Shown here: positions 1-6,038 of the stretch, piece by piece
Layout: the number at the start of each line of letters is the position of its first letter
Position numbering within the stretch: position 1 is the stretch's first letter
Assembly (NCBI GenBank): GCA_017461685.1
Contig: JAFTXF010000014.1
Coordinates: 1-16,157, forward strand
Reading direction: 5' to 3'
From: Lachnospiraceae bacterium
Lineage (GTDB): Bacteria; Bacillota; Clostridia; Lachnospirales; Lachnospiraceae
Length of the DNA: 16,157 nucleotides
Translations under genes and position numbers: made by a program
The notes under the pieces: generated by a model
What the model saw: the letters and a program-made list of their open reading frames with translations, nothing else
Databases searched by the model: none
Told to the model about the DNA's origin: nothing

Positions 1-726
1 AAAGCAGAAATTGTATGCACTATAAGGAATACTTAACTTTTCTTCTTTGCGGTATAAATTCCAAATACGCCTGATAGCCTCCAGCTTATTGGCGGAAAGG
101 CTGTTGCCGATACGTCTGTACAAAACTAAATTCTCCTGCAGGCCGTAAGCTGTGCGGCCGTCTCTTAAAATACGCCACCAGAGAGCCGTGTCCTCGCTTT
201 TTACTAACGGCATGTGCAGCTGCTCCTTGGAAAGCTTCTCACTGTCAAACATAACGGTGGAAGTAAATATCGTAGTATTTTTCAAAGCCTCCTTGTAGGT
301 AAGCTTCTCGGGCACCTCTACCACCTTACCGGTTCCTTCACCGGAAGCAAGCGCAAATTCGTAGCCTGTATAACAAAATGCCGCGTCCTGTTCCTTCATA
401 AAAGCCACCTGATGGGCAAGCTTCTCCGGTCTCCACATATCATCCGAATCCAGATAAGTCACGAAACGTCCCCGGCATATATCCACACCGTAGTTTCTGG
501 CAGCCGCAGCACCGATATTCTCCGGAAGCACATGATACTGAATCCTGTCATCTGCATGCTCTTTTAAATACCGCTCCAAAAACTCTTTCGTACCGTCTGT
601 AGAACCGTCCTCAATCAAAATCAGTTCCCAATTTGTATAGGTCTGTGCAGTCACGCTCTCAATCGTAGCCGCTATATATGCCTTTACATTATAAACCGGC
701 ACGATAATACTTACTAAATCGCTCAT
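1..726 (-). CDS. Family 2 glycosyltransferase, C-terminal end outside window
   Basis: This is the N-terminal 242 residues of a cytoplasmic GT-A fold glycosyltransferase that would transfer a sugar from a nucleotide-sugar donor to an envelope polysaccharide or lipid-linked acceptor. Translating the minus strand gives the GT2 signatures: SIIVPVYN at residues 6-13, EDGSTDGT at 39-46, NIGAAAARN at 70-78, the metal-binding DSDD at 93-96, and SEDTALWWRI at 177-186, which carries the ED pair of the acceptor/base region. No membrane segment is visible in this part. The spacing resembles TuaG/EpsE-type enzymes. The ATG overlaps the TGA of the upstream gene as ATGA (positions 723-726), so translation is probably coupled and the gene is last of the visible three-gene operon. 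The reading frame is open to position 1. The family is certain; substrate and product are unknown. Confidence 0.93.
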   Translation of the reverse strand, partial: MSDLVSIIVPVYNVKAYIAATIESVTAQTYTNWELILIEDGSTDGTKEFLERYLKEHADDRIQYHVLPENIGAAAARNYGVDICRGRFVTYLDSDDMWRPEKLAHQVAFMKEQDAAFCYTGYEFALASGEGTGKVVEVPEKLTYKEALKNTTIFTSTVMFDSEKLSKEQLHMPLVKSEDTALWWRILRDGRTAYGLQENLVLYRRIGNSLSANKLEAIRRIWNLYRKEEKLSIPYSAYNFCF

Positions 727-1562
727 TCTGCTATCCATTCCTTTTTTATGATTACATTATATTCTTCTGTCAATGTAAATAACTCGTAGCCCGGAATCTG
801 ACTGTACTCCTCCCTCCAGTAGTAAGGTACAATCACACAATCCGCTTCTCCCCCGGAAAGCAGTGCAAGAAACGCTTCCTGGTCCTCGCCCACCAGCTGG
901 GCCTGTTCTAACAAGCTGTAATATTCATACTCCACTTCATATCCACTATCTACATAACTGGCAGACTTGCCGCTCCACAAATCCCTGCCGTACAGCGGAT
1001 GCCAGGCAGGCTCGTAAAGCCTGGTATACTGCAGCATATCCCCTTTGGCCGCCAGTACAATCTGCGCGTCACCCACCAGCTCGTAAAGCGTGTCAAAAGC
1101 TTCCGCCGTTTTCATCGGTACTCCGTGCTCATCTGCCTCCGCCTTCTCATCAAAGCCATGAAAATTGGTAGCCGTAAGCAGCAAAACACCCACACAGATA
1201 TAAGCAAGGACCGTTTTCACCTGCCCTTTGTATGAAATGCCCGAACAGCCCGGAATACTTATCCTTTGCAGGCCCTCTCCCAGCACGACACCAAACAGCG
1301 CCATCCATAACGGCAGCGGAAATAATTGCTGTAAATCCAGCCAATGATAAAAGGGGGTAAATCCTTGCAATAGTACCACTGCTGACAGCGGGCACAGCAC
1401 CGCTAAACCCAATACCGCAGACAATACGGCCAATCTCCTCTGTTCCTGACTGCCCCTGCGCCAAAGCAGGATAAACAGTCCGAAAGCAAAAATCCACAGC
1501 ATGCCCTGCCCTGTCTTAAAAGCACTTACGCCTTCCAACCATCTACTCCATGCCAGAAGCAT
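723..1562 (-). CDS. Membrane protein resembling the C-terminal half of DUF6077 proteins
   Basis: This 279-residue protein has about four hydrophobic segments (roughly 20-34, 43-66, 82-98, 116-133) and then a soluble, acidic domain of about 145 residues (135-279) that probably lies outside the membrane. That domain has YGRDLWSG at 191-198 and ADCVIVPYYW at 240-249, a pattern like the C-terminal part of GT-C-type or DUF6077 membrane proteins. The start at 1562 is supported by an AGGAGGTG Shine-Dalgarno five bases upstream, inside the end of the preceding gene. In this frame an in-frame TAG lies about 20 codons upstream, so the protein cannot be much longer. It overlaps the upstream gene by 20 bases and the downstream glycosyltransferase by four. 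It could be a real second subunit or the back half of a gene split by a frameshift. The family call is from memory of the pattern, not a search. Confidence 0.72.
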   Translation of the reverse strand: MLLAWSRWLEGVSAFKTGQGMLWIFAFGLFILLWRRGSQEQRRLAVLSAVLGLAVLCPLSAVVLLQGFTPFYHWLDLQQLFPLPLWMALFGVVLGEGLQRISIPGCSGISYKGQVKTVLAYICVGVLLLTATNFHGFDEKAEADEHGVPMKTAEAFDTLYELVGDAQIVLAAKGDMLQYTRLYEPAWHPLYGRDLWSGKSASYVDSGYEVEYEYYSLLEQAQLVGEDQEAFLALLSGGEADCVIVPYYWREEYSQIPGYELFTLTEEYNVIIKKEWIAE

Positions 1563-2412
1563 GCTTACACCTCCTATCCATCCAAAGGTGTACGATAAGC
1601 ATACACACTACAATAACCGTGCAATATCCTATTCCCCAGGTAGTCCATACCAGGCAGGCCTCTGCCACTATGGCCAGTACCGCCAAAATCCACTTCCTCT
1701 GCCAACTTACATACAAAGCATAGGGTATCAGCAATACGCCTCTGATCGTTTCTCCGGAAAAGCCTGCAAAAAACAGCCTGTATCCAGCAAGTCCGGTACT
1801 CTTCGAAGTAATTAAAAAGAAGAATGCAATCAGACTTAAAAAAAGCCGGCGTTTTCCTCTGTCCTCGGGAAAAAGCTTCTCCCCAAAGGCCTGGTAAACC
1901 AGCATCGTACAGCTCCATACCACAATAGGCACCACTTTACACATAATCATATAGGTGGATTGTTGTGATATTGTTATCAAACTGCTGTATAAACTGGATA
2001 ATCCCAAAATTTTCATGCGCAGAGGCATCCCACTGCCACCGGTCTGTCCCAAAAAAGGATGCACCTCCATGATACGGCCGCTTTCCACATTGCCTATGGT
2101 AATTTCGTAAACAGCATCCTCCAGGTCCGGCACATATCCCCGTAAAAAGTGCACCAGTGTCAGTACTGCCAGCACTACAAACAGTACTCCCTGCCATGTC
2201 ACCTTCCGCTTCGCCTTTTTACTTTCAAGCTTTGGAGCTTTCCTTTTCCACCAAGTCAAAATCCCTGCATACACAAGGACACCTGTCAAAACAAATATCC
2301 CACACAACAGGTTATACGTCTGCAGGCTTTGGTCTGTCATAAGGGTAAGCAAATGCGCCGCTTCCGCACACCCAAGAATCACCCAAAGCCCTGTCACCAA
2401 CCAAATCGTCAT
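1543..2412 (-). CDS. Membrane protein resembling the N-terminal half of DUF6077 proteins
   Basis: This is a 289-residue polytopic membrane protein. Hydrophobic segments lie near residues 3-24, 33-54, 74-90, 155-174, 188-202, 223-237 and 241-276. Between the second and third is a basic stretch (56-71), likely cytoplasmic. The loop after the third carries DLEDAVYE (96-103) and VHPFLGQTGG (117-126), which resemble the conserved acidic and HP/NP-x-x-G motifs of DUF6077 membrane proteins found near envelope polysaccharide genes. GETIRGVLLIPYALY at 220-234 fits the same family. The N-terminus is set at 2412: in-frame codons upstream run into a TAA with no start codon between. AGGGAT lies just upstream as a modest ribosome site. 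At 289 residues it looks too short for the family. Together with the next gene (overlap 20 bp) it gives about 568, near what I recall for full-length members. The biochemical function is unknown. Confidence 0.72.
   Translation of the reverse strand: MTIWLVTGLWVILGCAEAAHLLTLMTDQSLQTYNLLCGIFVLTGVLVYAGILTWWKRKAPKLESKKAKRKVTWQGVLFVVLAVLTLVHFLRGYVPDLEDAVYEITIGNVESGRIMEVHPFLGQTGGSGMPLRMKILGLSSLYSSLITISQQSTYMIMCKVVPIVVWSCTMLVYQAFGEKLFPEDRGKRRLFLSLIAFFFLITSKSTGLAGYRLFFAGFSGETIRGVLLIPYALYVSWQRKWILAVLAIVAEACLVWTTWGIGYCTVIVVCMLIVHLWMDRRCKHASGME
1568..1575 (-). promoter_or_regulatory. Strong Shine-Dalgarno that fixes the start at 1562
   Basis: On the minus strand AGGAGGTG sits five bases before the ATG at 1562 while still inside the coding sequence of the upstream gene. 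It argues that the second half of the split pair is translated on its own, or re-initiated by coupling, rather than arising only by frameshifting. Confidence 0.75.
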
Positions 2413-2511
2413 ATTTTCATCCCTAAATTTGCGTTCCTGAAATCTGTTTTCTTACGCCGTCCCGAGGGTTATGAGACGCTATACGCCTACAAACCCAACA
2501 TCTTATATTTT

Positions 2512-2540
2512 AGTATAACACATTCCCACAAAAAAAACAA
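2512..2540 (-). promoter_or_regulatory. SigA-type promoter for the 2412-to-1 operon
   Basis: On the minus strand TTGTTT (2540-2535) and TATACT (2517-2512) are separated by exactly 17 bases. This predicts a transcript start near 2505 and a leader of about 95 bases before the ATG at 2412. The -35 box is built from the last bases and T-run of the terminator of the upstream Spo0A-like gene, so promoter and terminator overlap. Confidence 0.5.
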
Positions 2541-2578
2541 TCAGCCCCTTCGGGAACCTTACTCCCCAAAAGGACTGA
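2530..2578 (-). terminator. Rho-independent terminator after the Spo0A-like gene
   Basis: Just after the TGA at 2589, the minus strand has a stem formed by TCAGTCC (2578-2572) and GGGGCTGA (2548-2541) with one G-T pair. The interior holds a second possible short hairpin (GGGA with TCCC). The stem is followed, after TTG, by eight consecutive T (2537-2530). This is a standard intrinsic terminator and separates the Spo0A-like gene from the downstream operon. Confidence 0.75.
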
Positions 2579-2588
2579 CGATTCTATA

Positions 2589-2966
2589 TCACATCGCACG
2601 TATGTCTAATCTCACTTTATCAGCAATTCTTGCTATGTATTCACTGTTGGTAGGCCTGTTCTTGCCTTGTTCGTAGGAGTAACCAAACAGTTCCTCAAAA
2701 GTATCGCTGTTACCCCTGGTCCAGGATACCTCAATAGCATTCCGAATTGCCCTTTCTACTTTTTGATCCGTAGTTTTAAAATGTTTGGCAATTGTGGGAT
2801 ATAATAATTTTGTCACACTTGATACTGCTTCCATGTCCTTTCCGGAAAGCATAATCGCATCCCTCAAATAATGATAGCCCTTTAAATGTGCCGGCACCCC
2901 TATGTCCAGCATAATCTTGGTAATATACTTTTCCAGTTGTACATCACCTATTGTTAAAATATCCAT
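2589..2966 (-). CDS. Stand-alone Spo0A C-terminal DNA-binding domain protein
   Basis: This 125-residue protein is almost entirely the effector domain of the sporulation master regulator Spo0A. Recognisable landmarks are DIGVPAHLKGYHYLRDAI (21-38), TKLLYPTIAKHFKTT (52-66), the recognition-helix region KVERAIRNAIEVSWTRGN (69-86), LFGYSY (93-98) and PTNSEYIARIADKVRL (105-120). They match the normal Spo0A C-terminal layout closely. What is missing is the roughly 120-residue receiver domain with its phosphorylated aspartate. Residues 1-12 are only a short leader, and the ATG at 2966 has a GAGGGAG ribosome site about ten bases upstream, so the short form looks intended. It has its own promoter and terminator. 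It would be expected to bind 0A-box-like DNA without needing phosphorylation, as a constitutive regulator, a competitor of full Spo0A, or a divergent regulator of the nearby envelope genes. Family certain, targets unknown. Confidence 0.93.
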   Translation of the reverse strand: MDILTIGDVQLEKYITKIMLDIGVPAHLKGYHYLRDAIMLSGKDMEAVSSVTKLLYPTIAKHFKTTDQKVERAIRNAIEVSWTRGNSDTFEELFGYSYEQGKNRPTNSEYIARIADKVRLDIRAM

Positions 2967-3005
2967 AAGTAAAATTCTCCCTCTGCACCGTTATTGACAG
3001 AAATA

Positions 3006-3026
3006 CTTTTTATCCAACGTAAAAAG
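3006..3026. repeat. 7-bp inverted repeat in the leader of the Spo0A-like gene
   Basis: CTTTTTA (3006-3012) and TAAAAAG (3020-3026) form a perfect inverted repeat with a 7-base loop in the predicted 5' leader. It lies next to a GGAGG (minus strand 3031-3027) and spans a TTG codon at 3017 that opens a nine-codon reading frame ending with TAA at 2991. It may be a regulatory leader hairpin, but AT-rich arms of this size can arise by chance. Confidence 0.3.
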
Positions 3027-3041
3027 CCTCCGTTAGTGAGA

Positions 3042-3070
3042 ATTCTACCATAGCTGTCGATTTTTGAAAA
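3042..3070 (-). promoter_or_regulatory. Extended -10 promoter of the Spo0A-like gene with 0A-box-like site
   Basis: On the minus strand TTTTCA (3070-3065) and TAGAAT (3047-3042) are 17 bases apart, and TGG directly precedes the -10 as an extended -10 element. Within the spacer, the plus strand reads TGTCGAT (3055-3061), six of seven bases of the Spo0A box TGTCGAA. A Spo0A-family protein bound there would block polymerase, which suggests negative autoregulation. The box is a single imperfect match. Confidence 0.5.
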
Positions 3071-3074
3071 GGTG

Positions 3075-3125
3075 AACACATCGCGCATTCCGCAATATTT
3101 CAGCATTTTTACAATATCATGTGTT
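3075..3125 (-). terminator. Possible weak terminator or hairpin after the GtrB-like gene
   Basis: Directly after the TAA at 3127 the minus strand has AACACAT (3125-3119) and its complement ATGTGTT (3081-3075) separated by 37 bases that can fold further. A short T-rich stretch (CCTTTTC) follows. The long loop and poor T-run make this a weak candidate. It may instead be processed RNA structure. Confidence 0.3.
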
Positions 3126-3126
3126 G

Positions 3127-4056
3127 TTAGAATTTTTCTTTCACAATATATATTGGCCTATTTTTAACTTCCATGTAAGTTTTTGCAAGGTACTGTCCGA
3201 TGATACCAATACAAAACAGCTGCACACCGGCCACCAGAGTAATAATGCATGCAGTGGACGGCCATCCCGCAACAGGGTCTCCCCAAATCATGGCCCTGAC
3301 AATGATAAATATCATCGCTAAGAAGGCAATGATGCAGAATAAAATCCCCACTACCGCCGCAATAGAAAGAGGAACGGTGGAGAAAGCCATAATGCCTTCA
3401 ATGGAATATAATAACAGCTTCCAGAAGCTCCATTTCGTTTCTCCCTTCACGCGCTCTATATTCTCGTATTCCAGCCAATAAGTCTCAAAGCCAACCCAGC
3501 CGTAAATGCCCTTGGTAAAGCGGTTGTACTCCGGCATAGACAAAATAGCATCCACCATCTGTCTGGTCATAAGCCTGTAATCTCTGGCTCCGTCTACAAT
3601 CTCCGTCTTACTGATCATGCGCATCAGCTTATAAAAGCATCTGGCAAAGAACGAGCGAATAGGCGGCTCGCCCTTTCTGGTCACTCTGCGGGTGGCTACA
3701 GAATCATACCCCCGGTCTATATAAGAAAACATCTCCGGCAACAGGCTCGGCGGATCCTGTAAATCCACATCCATGGCTACCACGTAATCTCCCCTGGCAT
3801 GCTCTAGGCCTGCAAACAGACCCGCTTCTTTACCAAAATTTCTGGAAAAGGACACCATATGCACTCTTTCATCCTTCTCATGAAGCTTCTTAATCTCTGC
3901 TGCCGTCCCATCCCTAGAGCCGTCGTTTATATATATAATCTCAAAGTCCATGCCTCTGTTTTTCAGAAAAGGTTCATTTTTGATAAACTCTGCATAAAAA
4001 TCTGCAACTGTCTCCTCTTCATTGTAACAAGGCACCACAACGCTTAATAATTCCAT
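3127..4056 (-). CDS. GtrB/DPM-type polyprenyl-phosphate glycosyltransferase
   Basis: This 309-residue enzyme has a cytoplasmic GT2 catalytic domain (about 1-215) followed by two membrane helices (about 226-255 and 264-291). That is the layout of GtrB, bactoprenol glucosyltransferases and dolichol-phosphate-mannose synthase relatives. Motifs seen are SVVVPCYNEEE (5-15), INDGSRDGT (43-51), SRNFGKEAG (71-79), DVDLQDPP (96-103), GARDYRLM (156-163), KGIYGWVGF (182-190) and GETKWSFWKL (205-214). The expected reaction loads a sugar from UDP- or GDP-sugar onto polyprenyl phosphate, giving a lipid donor that is flipped and used outside the membrane. The start at 4056 is chosen because AAGGAGA sits seven bases upstream and the domain begins at once. 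An upstream in-frame ATG at 4227 would add 57 unrelated residues, overlap the divergent gene and lie upstream of the promoter. A logical client is the GT-C fusion at 7296, by inference only. Confidence 0.92.
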   Translation of the reverse strand: MELLSVVVPCYNEEETVADFYAEFIKNEPFLKNRGMDFEIIYINDGSRDGTAAEIKKLHEKDERVHMVSFSRNFGKEAGLFAGLEHARGDYVVAMDVDLQDPPSLLPEMFSYIDRGYDSVATRRVTRKGEPPIRSFFARCFYKLMRMISKTEIVDGARDYRLMTRQMVDAILSMPEYNRFTKGIYGWVGFETYWLEYENIERVKGETKWSFWKLLLYSIEGIMAFSTVPLSIAAVVGILFCIIAFLAMIFIIVRAMIWGDPVAGWPSTACIITLVAGVQLFCIGIIGQYLAKTYMEVKNRPIYIVKEKF

Positions 4057-4080
4057 GGCAAAATCTCCTTTACTTTCATT

Positions 4081-4109
4081 ATCATACCAAATCCACATGA
4101 TTTTTACAA
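4081..4109 (-). promoter_or_regulatory. Promoter of the GtrB-like gene
   Basis: On the minus strand TTGTAA (4109-4104) and TATGAT (4086-4081) are 17 bases apart, with TGG immediately before the -10. The predicted start is about 20 bases before the ATG at 4056, giving a very short leader that contains the AAGGAGA ribosome site (4070-4064). This also rules out the upstream ATG at 4227. Confidence 0.55.
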
Positions 4110-4123
4110 CCTTTTCCTTTACT

Positions 4124-4151
4124 TTGCACATACTTTCATATAAAATATAAG
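4124..4151 (+). promoter_or_regulatory. Possible promoter of the PAP2-like gene
   Basis: TTGCAC (4124-4129) and TATAAG (4146-4151) are 16 bases apart, ahead of the ATG at 4175 with an AAGAAGG ribosome site. The region is AT-rich and other -10 registers exist, so the exact boxes are uncertain. Confidence 0.35.
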
Positions 4152-4174
4152 CATAAAAGAAAGAAGGTAACCAT

Positions 4175-4636
4175 ATGACTTTTATAACAGATTTATTATC
4201 CAATGAATTATTTATATCTGCAGCCACGGCATGGTTGGTGGCTCAGGTGCTTAAGACTCTTATCCATGCCTTTTTAACCAAAAACTTTGATTTGGAACGC
4301 ATGTATGGTAGCGGCGGCATGCCAAGCAGCCATTCTTCTACCGTGACAGCCCTGGCTACCTCCAGCTTCTTTCTGCACGGAGCGGGCAGCAGTGAGTTTG
4401 CCATTTCCGTCATTCTGGCCATTATTGTTATGTATGATGCCAGAGGCGTTCGGCGTGAAACGGGTATACAAGCCAAGGTGTTAAACGATTTGATGGAGCT
4501 TTTAAAAGACATTCATAATGAGATTATGCCTATGGATGAGAAGCTCAAAGAATTCGTGGGACATACACCTTTACAGGTTGTTGCCGGCGCAATTCTCGGT
4601 TTTATTATCGCTTGTACCACACACTTATTCTTTTAA
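4175..4636 (+). CDS. Divergent PAP2 family membrane protein (YuiD-like)
   Basis: This 153-residue integral membrane protein matches the divergent-PAP2 family typified by Bacillus YuiD in length and motifs. Seen are GGMPSSHSS (47-55), the PAP2-type PSGH-like signature; MYDARGVRRETG (86-97); and GHTPLQVVAGAILG (129-142) close to the C-terminus. Hydrophobic segments lie near 13-30, 53-68, 74-88 and 132-152. PAP2 relatives are lipid or polyprenyl phosphatases, but this divergent family lacks the full classical triad and its reaction is not established. Its position between a polyprenyl-phosphate sugar transferase and other envelope genes is compatible with a role in lipid carrier turnover; that is inference. 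The ATG has AAGAAGG about eight bases upstream. It is divergent from the GtrB-like gene across 118 bases holding both promoters. Confidence 0.9.
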   Translation: MTFITDLLSNELFISAATAWLVAQVLKTLIHAFLTKNFDLERMYGSGGMPSSHSSTVTALATSSFFLHGAGSSEFAISVILAIIVMYDARGVRRETGIQAKVLNDLMELLKDIHNEIMPMDEKLKEFVGHTPLQVVAGAILGFIIACTTHLFF

Positions 4637-4643
4637 ACGCTCC

Positions 4644-4666
4644 TTTTTGGGCATAATGCACAAAAA
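4644..4666 (+). terminator. Imperfect hairpin after the PAP2-like gene
   Basis: TTTTTG (4644-4649) and CAAAAA (4661-4666) pair around an inner GCA/TGC, with one G-A mismatch and a TAA loop, eight bases after the stop codon. A run of five T follows only at 4676-4680, so this is a weak terminator candidate. Confidence 0.3.
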
Positions 4667-4683
4667 CCTGGCAGCTTTTTCTA

Positions 4684-4712
4684 ATGACAGTTTTCTGAAT
4701 TTGTGTTATTAT
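4684..4712 (+). promoter_or_regulatory. Promoter of the DUF3048 lipoprotein gene
   Basis: ATGACA (4684-4689, one mismatch from TTGACA) and TATTAT (4707-4712) are spaced by exactly 17 bases. The predicted start is about 4719, giving a leader of roughly 45 bases. Confidence 0.6.
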
Positions 4713-4722
4713 ATATTTAAAT

Positions 4723-4739
4723 GTGACACTTTGCGTCAC
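4723..4739. promoter_or_regulatory. GTGAC/GTCAC palindrome at the start of the DUF3048 transcript
   Basis: GTGAC (4723-4727) and GTCAC (4735-4739) form an inverted repeat, with a further C-G pair inside, centred about 12 bases after the predicted transcript start. This is a typical place for a repressor operator, or it could be a small 5' hairpin stabilising the mRNA. No regulator can be named. Confidence 0.35.
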
Positions 4740-4764
4740 CCAAGAAAGAGAGGTTCTATTTTTC

Positions 4765-5931
4765 ATGAAGAAATTACACGTCGCATTATGCGTCATGATC
4801 GCTTCGGCTGCCCTCCTTACCGGCTGTGGAGACAACGCAGCTCCTGTAACCGGCAGTGATGCAGAAGTTATCGAATCTACCGTGACCCCTACAGAATCAA
4901 CGGCTGCAACCGAAACTGCTGCAACCACCGAAACAGTTGAGACAGTTATCGATGACTCTATTCCCCCGGAAGAAGGCATGGTACGCAGTAGGTTTACCAA
5001 TGAATGGATTGATGAGGACTTATATGACCAGCGTCCGCTTGCTGTGATGATTCCTAATGAATCAGCCGCTATTCCGCATTACGGTTTGTCTGAAGCAAGC
5101 ATCTTATACGAAGCCAATGTGGAAGGACGTATGACCCGTATGATGGCTATTTTTGAAGATTACGAATCCGTTGAGAAGATCGGTAATATCCGTTCCTTCC
5201 GCGAATACTATGGATACTGGGCTTTCGAATGGGATTCTATTATTACTTCCTATGGCGGCACTATATATGATGAGGCACTTAGAGAAAGAGACACTACCGA
5301 CCACTTAAACGGTAATGTATACCAGAGCAGAAGCGGTTCTCCATTCTACCGTTCCGCTGACCGCTCTGCCCCTCATAACGCATACATTAACGGTTCCAAA
5401 GTAAAAGACTTTTTAGAAACCTTAGGCTTTGAAGAAAAGGATCGCGGATTAGCAGATGAGACCCATTACAACTTTACTACTCCGTCTAATCTGAACACTC
5501 TGACACAGTACAGCTCCGCTGAAGATGCTACATATGTAGATATGACTGCCTGCTACCCATTAACCAAATGCTACTTTGAGTACAATGAAGCTGACGGTTT
5601 ATATTACCGTTCCCAGCACGTGTCTAATGGCACAGACGGTCCACACATCGACGGTGCAAACGGCCAGCAGCTTGCTTTTACCAACCTGATCATACAGTCC
5701 TGTGAATATGCAGTACGTGATGCCAAAGGATATCTCTGGTTCCAGACCATTGATTCCGGCCGCGATGCATGGTACGTGACTCAGGGCAAGATGATTAAGT
5801 GTACCTGGGAAAAGGAAAGCGAATACGGCGCTACCAGATACTACGACGAAGACGGTAATGAAATCACTTTAAATACCGGTAAGACCATGGTATTAATCAT
5901 CGAAGACGGTGATATGTTCGACTACGAATAA
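4765..5931 (+). CDS. DUF3048 domain lipoprotein (YerB-like)
   Basis: This is a 388-residue exported lipoprotein. The start at 4765 gives a classical signal: MKK, a hydrophobic core to residue 16, and the lipobox LLTGC with the lipidated Cys21. Residues 22-70 are a low-complexity Thr/Glu/Ala linker that would span the wall side of the membrane. The DUF3048 domain follows, with RPLAVMIPN (91-99), HYGLSEASILYEANVEG and IGNIRSFREYY in its first half, RSGSPFYRS and PHNAYIN in the middle, and a C-terminal beta-rich portion ending DGDMFDYE. This is the layout of Bacillus YerB, whose function is not established. A GTG at 4723 in the same frame is rejected because it would begin four bases after the predicted transcript start and spoil the signal peptide. 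The ribosome site AGAGAGG lies 11 bases upstream, rather far. The gene is monocistronic, ending at a strong hairpin. Confidence 0.9.
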   Translation: MKKLHVALCVMIASAALLTGCGDNAAPVTGSDAEVIESTVTPTESTAATETAATTETVETVIDDSIPPEEGMVRSRFTNEWIDEDLYDQRPLAVMIPNESAAIPHYGLSEASILYEANVEGRMTRMMAIFEDYESVEKIGNIRSFREYYGYWAFEWDSIITSYGGTIYDEALRERDTTDHLNGNVYQSRSGSPFYRSADRSAPHNAYINGSKVKDFLETLGFEEKDRGLADETHYNFTTPSNLNTLTQYSSAEDATYVDMTACYPLTKCYFEYNEADGLYYRSQHVSNGTDGPHIDGANGQQLAFTNLIIQSCEYAVRDAKGYLWFQTIDSGRDAWYVTQGKMIKCTWEKESEYGATRYYDEDGNEITLNTGKTMVLIIEDGDMFDYE

Positions 5932-5989
5932 TTTCAGTATCTGCCGGACCTGTCATTGACAGCTTTCTCCGGATACTTAGGCACATAAC

Positions 5990-6028
5990 AGGCTGGTGAA
6001 AACCTTTATAATCGGTTTTCACCAGCCT
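5990..6028 (+). terminator. Perfect 15-bp terminator hairpin between convergent genes
   Basis: The 15-base arm at 5990-6004 (AGGCTGGTGAAAACC) pairs perfectly with 6014-6028 around a 9-base AT-rich loop, followed on the plus strand by ATTTTCATT. It ends the DUF3048 transcript. The minus side lacks a clear T-run, so termination of the convergent epimerase there may depend on the stem alone. A second nested hairpin lies just before it (CCGGA at 5944-5948 with TCCGG at 5968-5972, inner CTGTCA/TGACAG). Confidence 0.8.
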
Positions 6029-6038
6029 ATTTTCATTA

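Noticed and set aside
1574..1918. A third-frame reading frame of 114 residues over the end of the first DUF6077-like gene
   Set aside because: It lies within a clearly membrane-protein-coding frame and gives a non-hydrophobic sequence with no motif.
2576..2582. TGACGAT as a second 0A-box-like site
   Set aside because: It lies in the terminator stem base, not near a promoter, and is a weaker match. Seven-base motifs with a mismatch are expected by chance.
2149..2676. A 175-residue open frame on the plus strand across the DUF6077-like start and the terminator
   Set aside because: It runs antisense through a gene, its promoter and a terminator, with low-complexity content and no ribosome site.
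4057..4227. Upstream ATG at 4227 as the start of the GtrB-like gene, adding 57 residues
   Set aside because: It overlaps the divergent PAP2-like gene, lies upstream of the predicted promoter, adds no recognisable domain, and the ATG at 4056 has a strong AAGGAGA site.
4723..4764. GTG at 4723 as the start of the DUF3048 protein
   Set aside because: It would start about four bases after the predicted transcript start and put 14 residues ahead of a perfect lipoprotein signal peptide.
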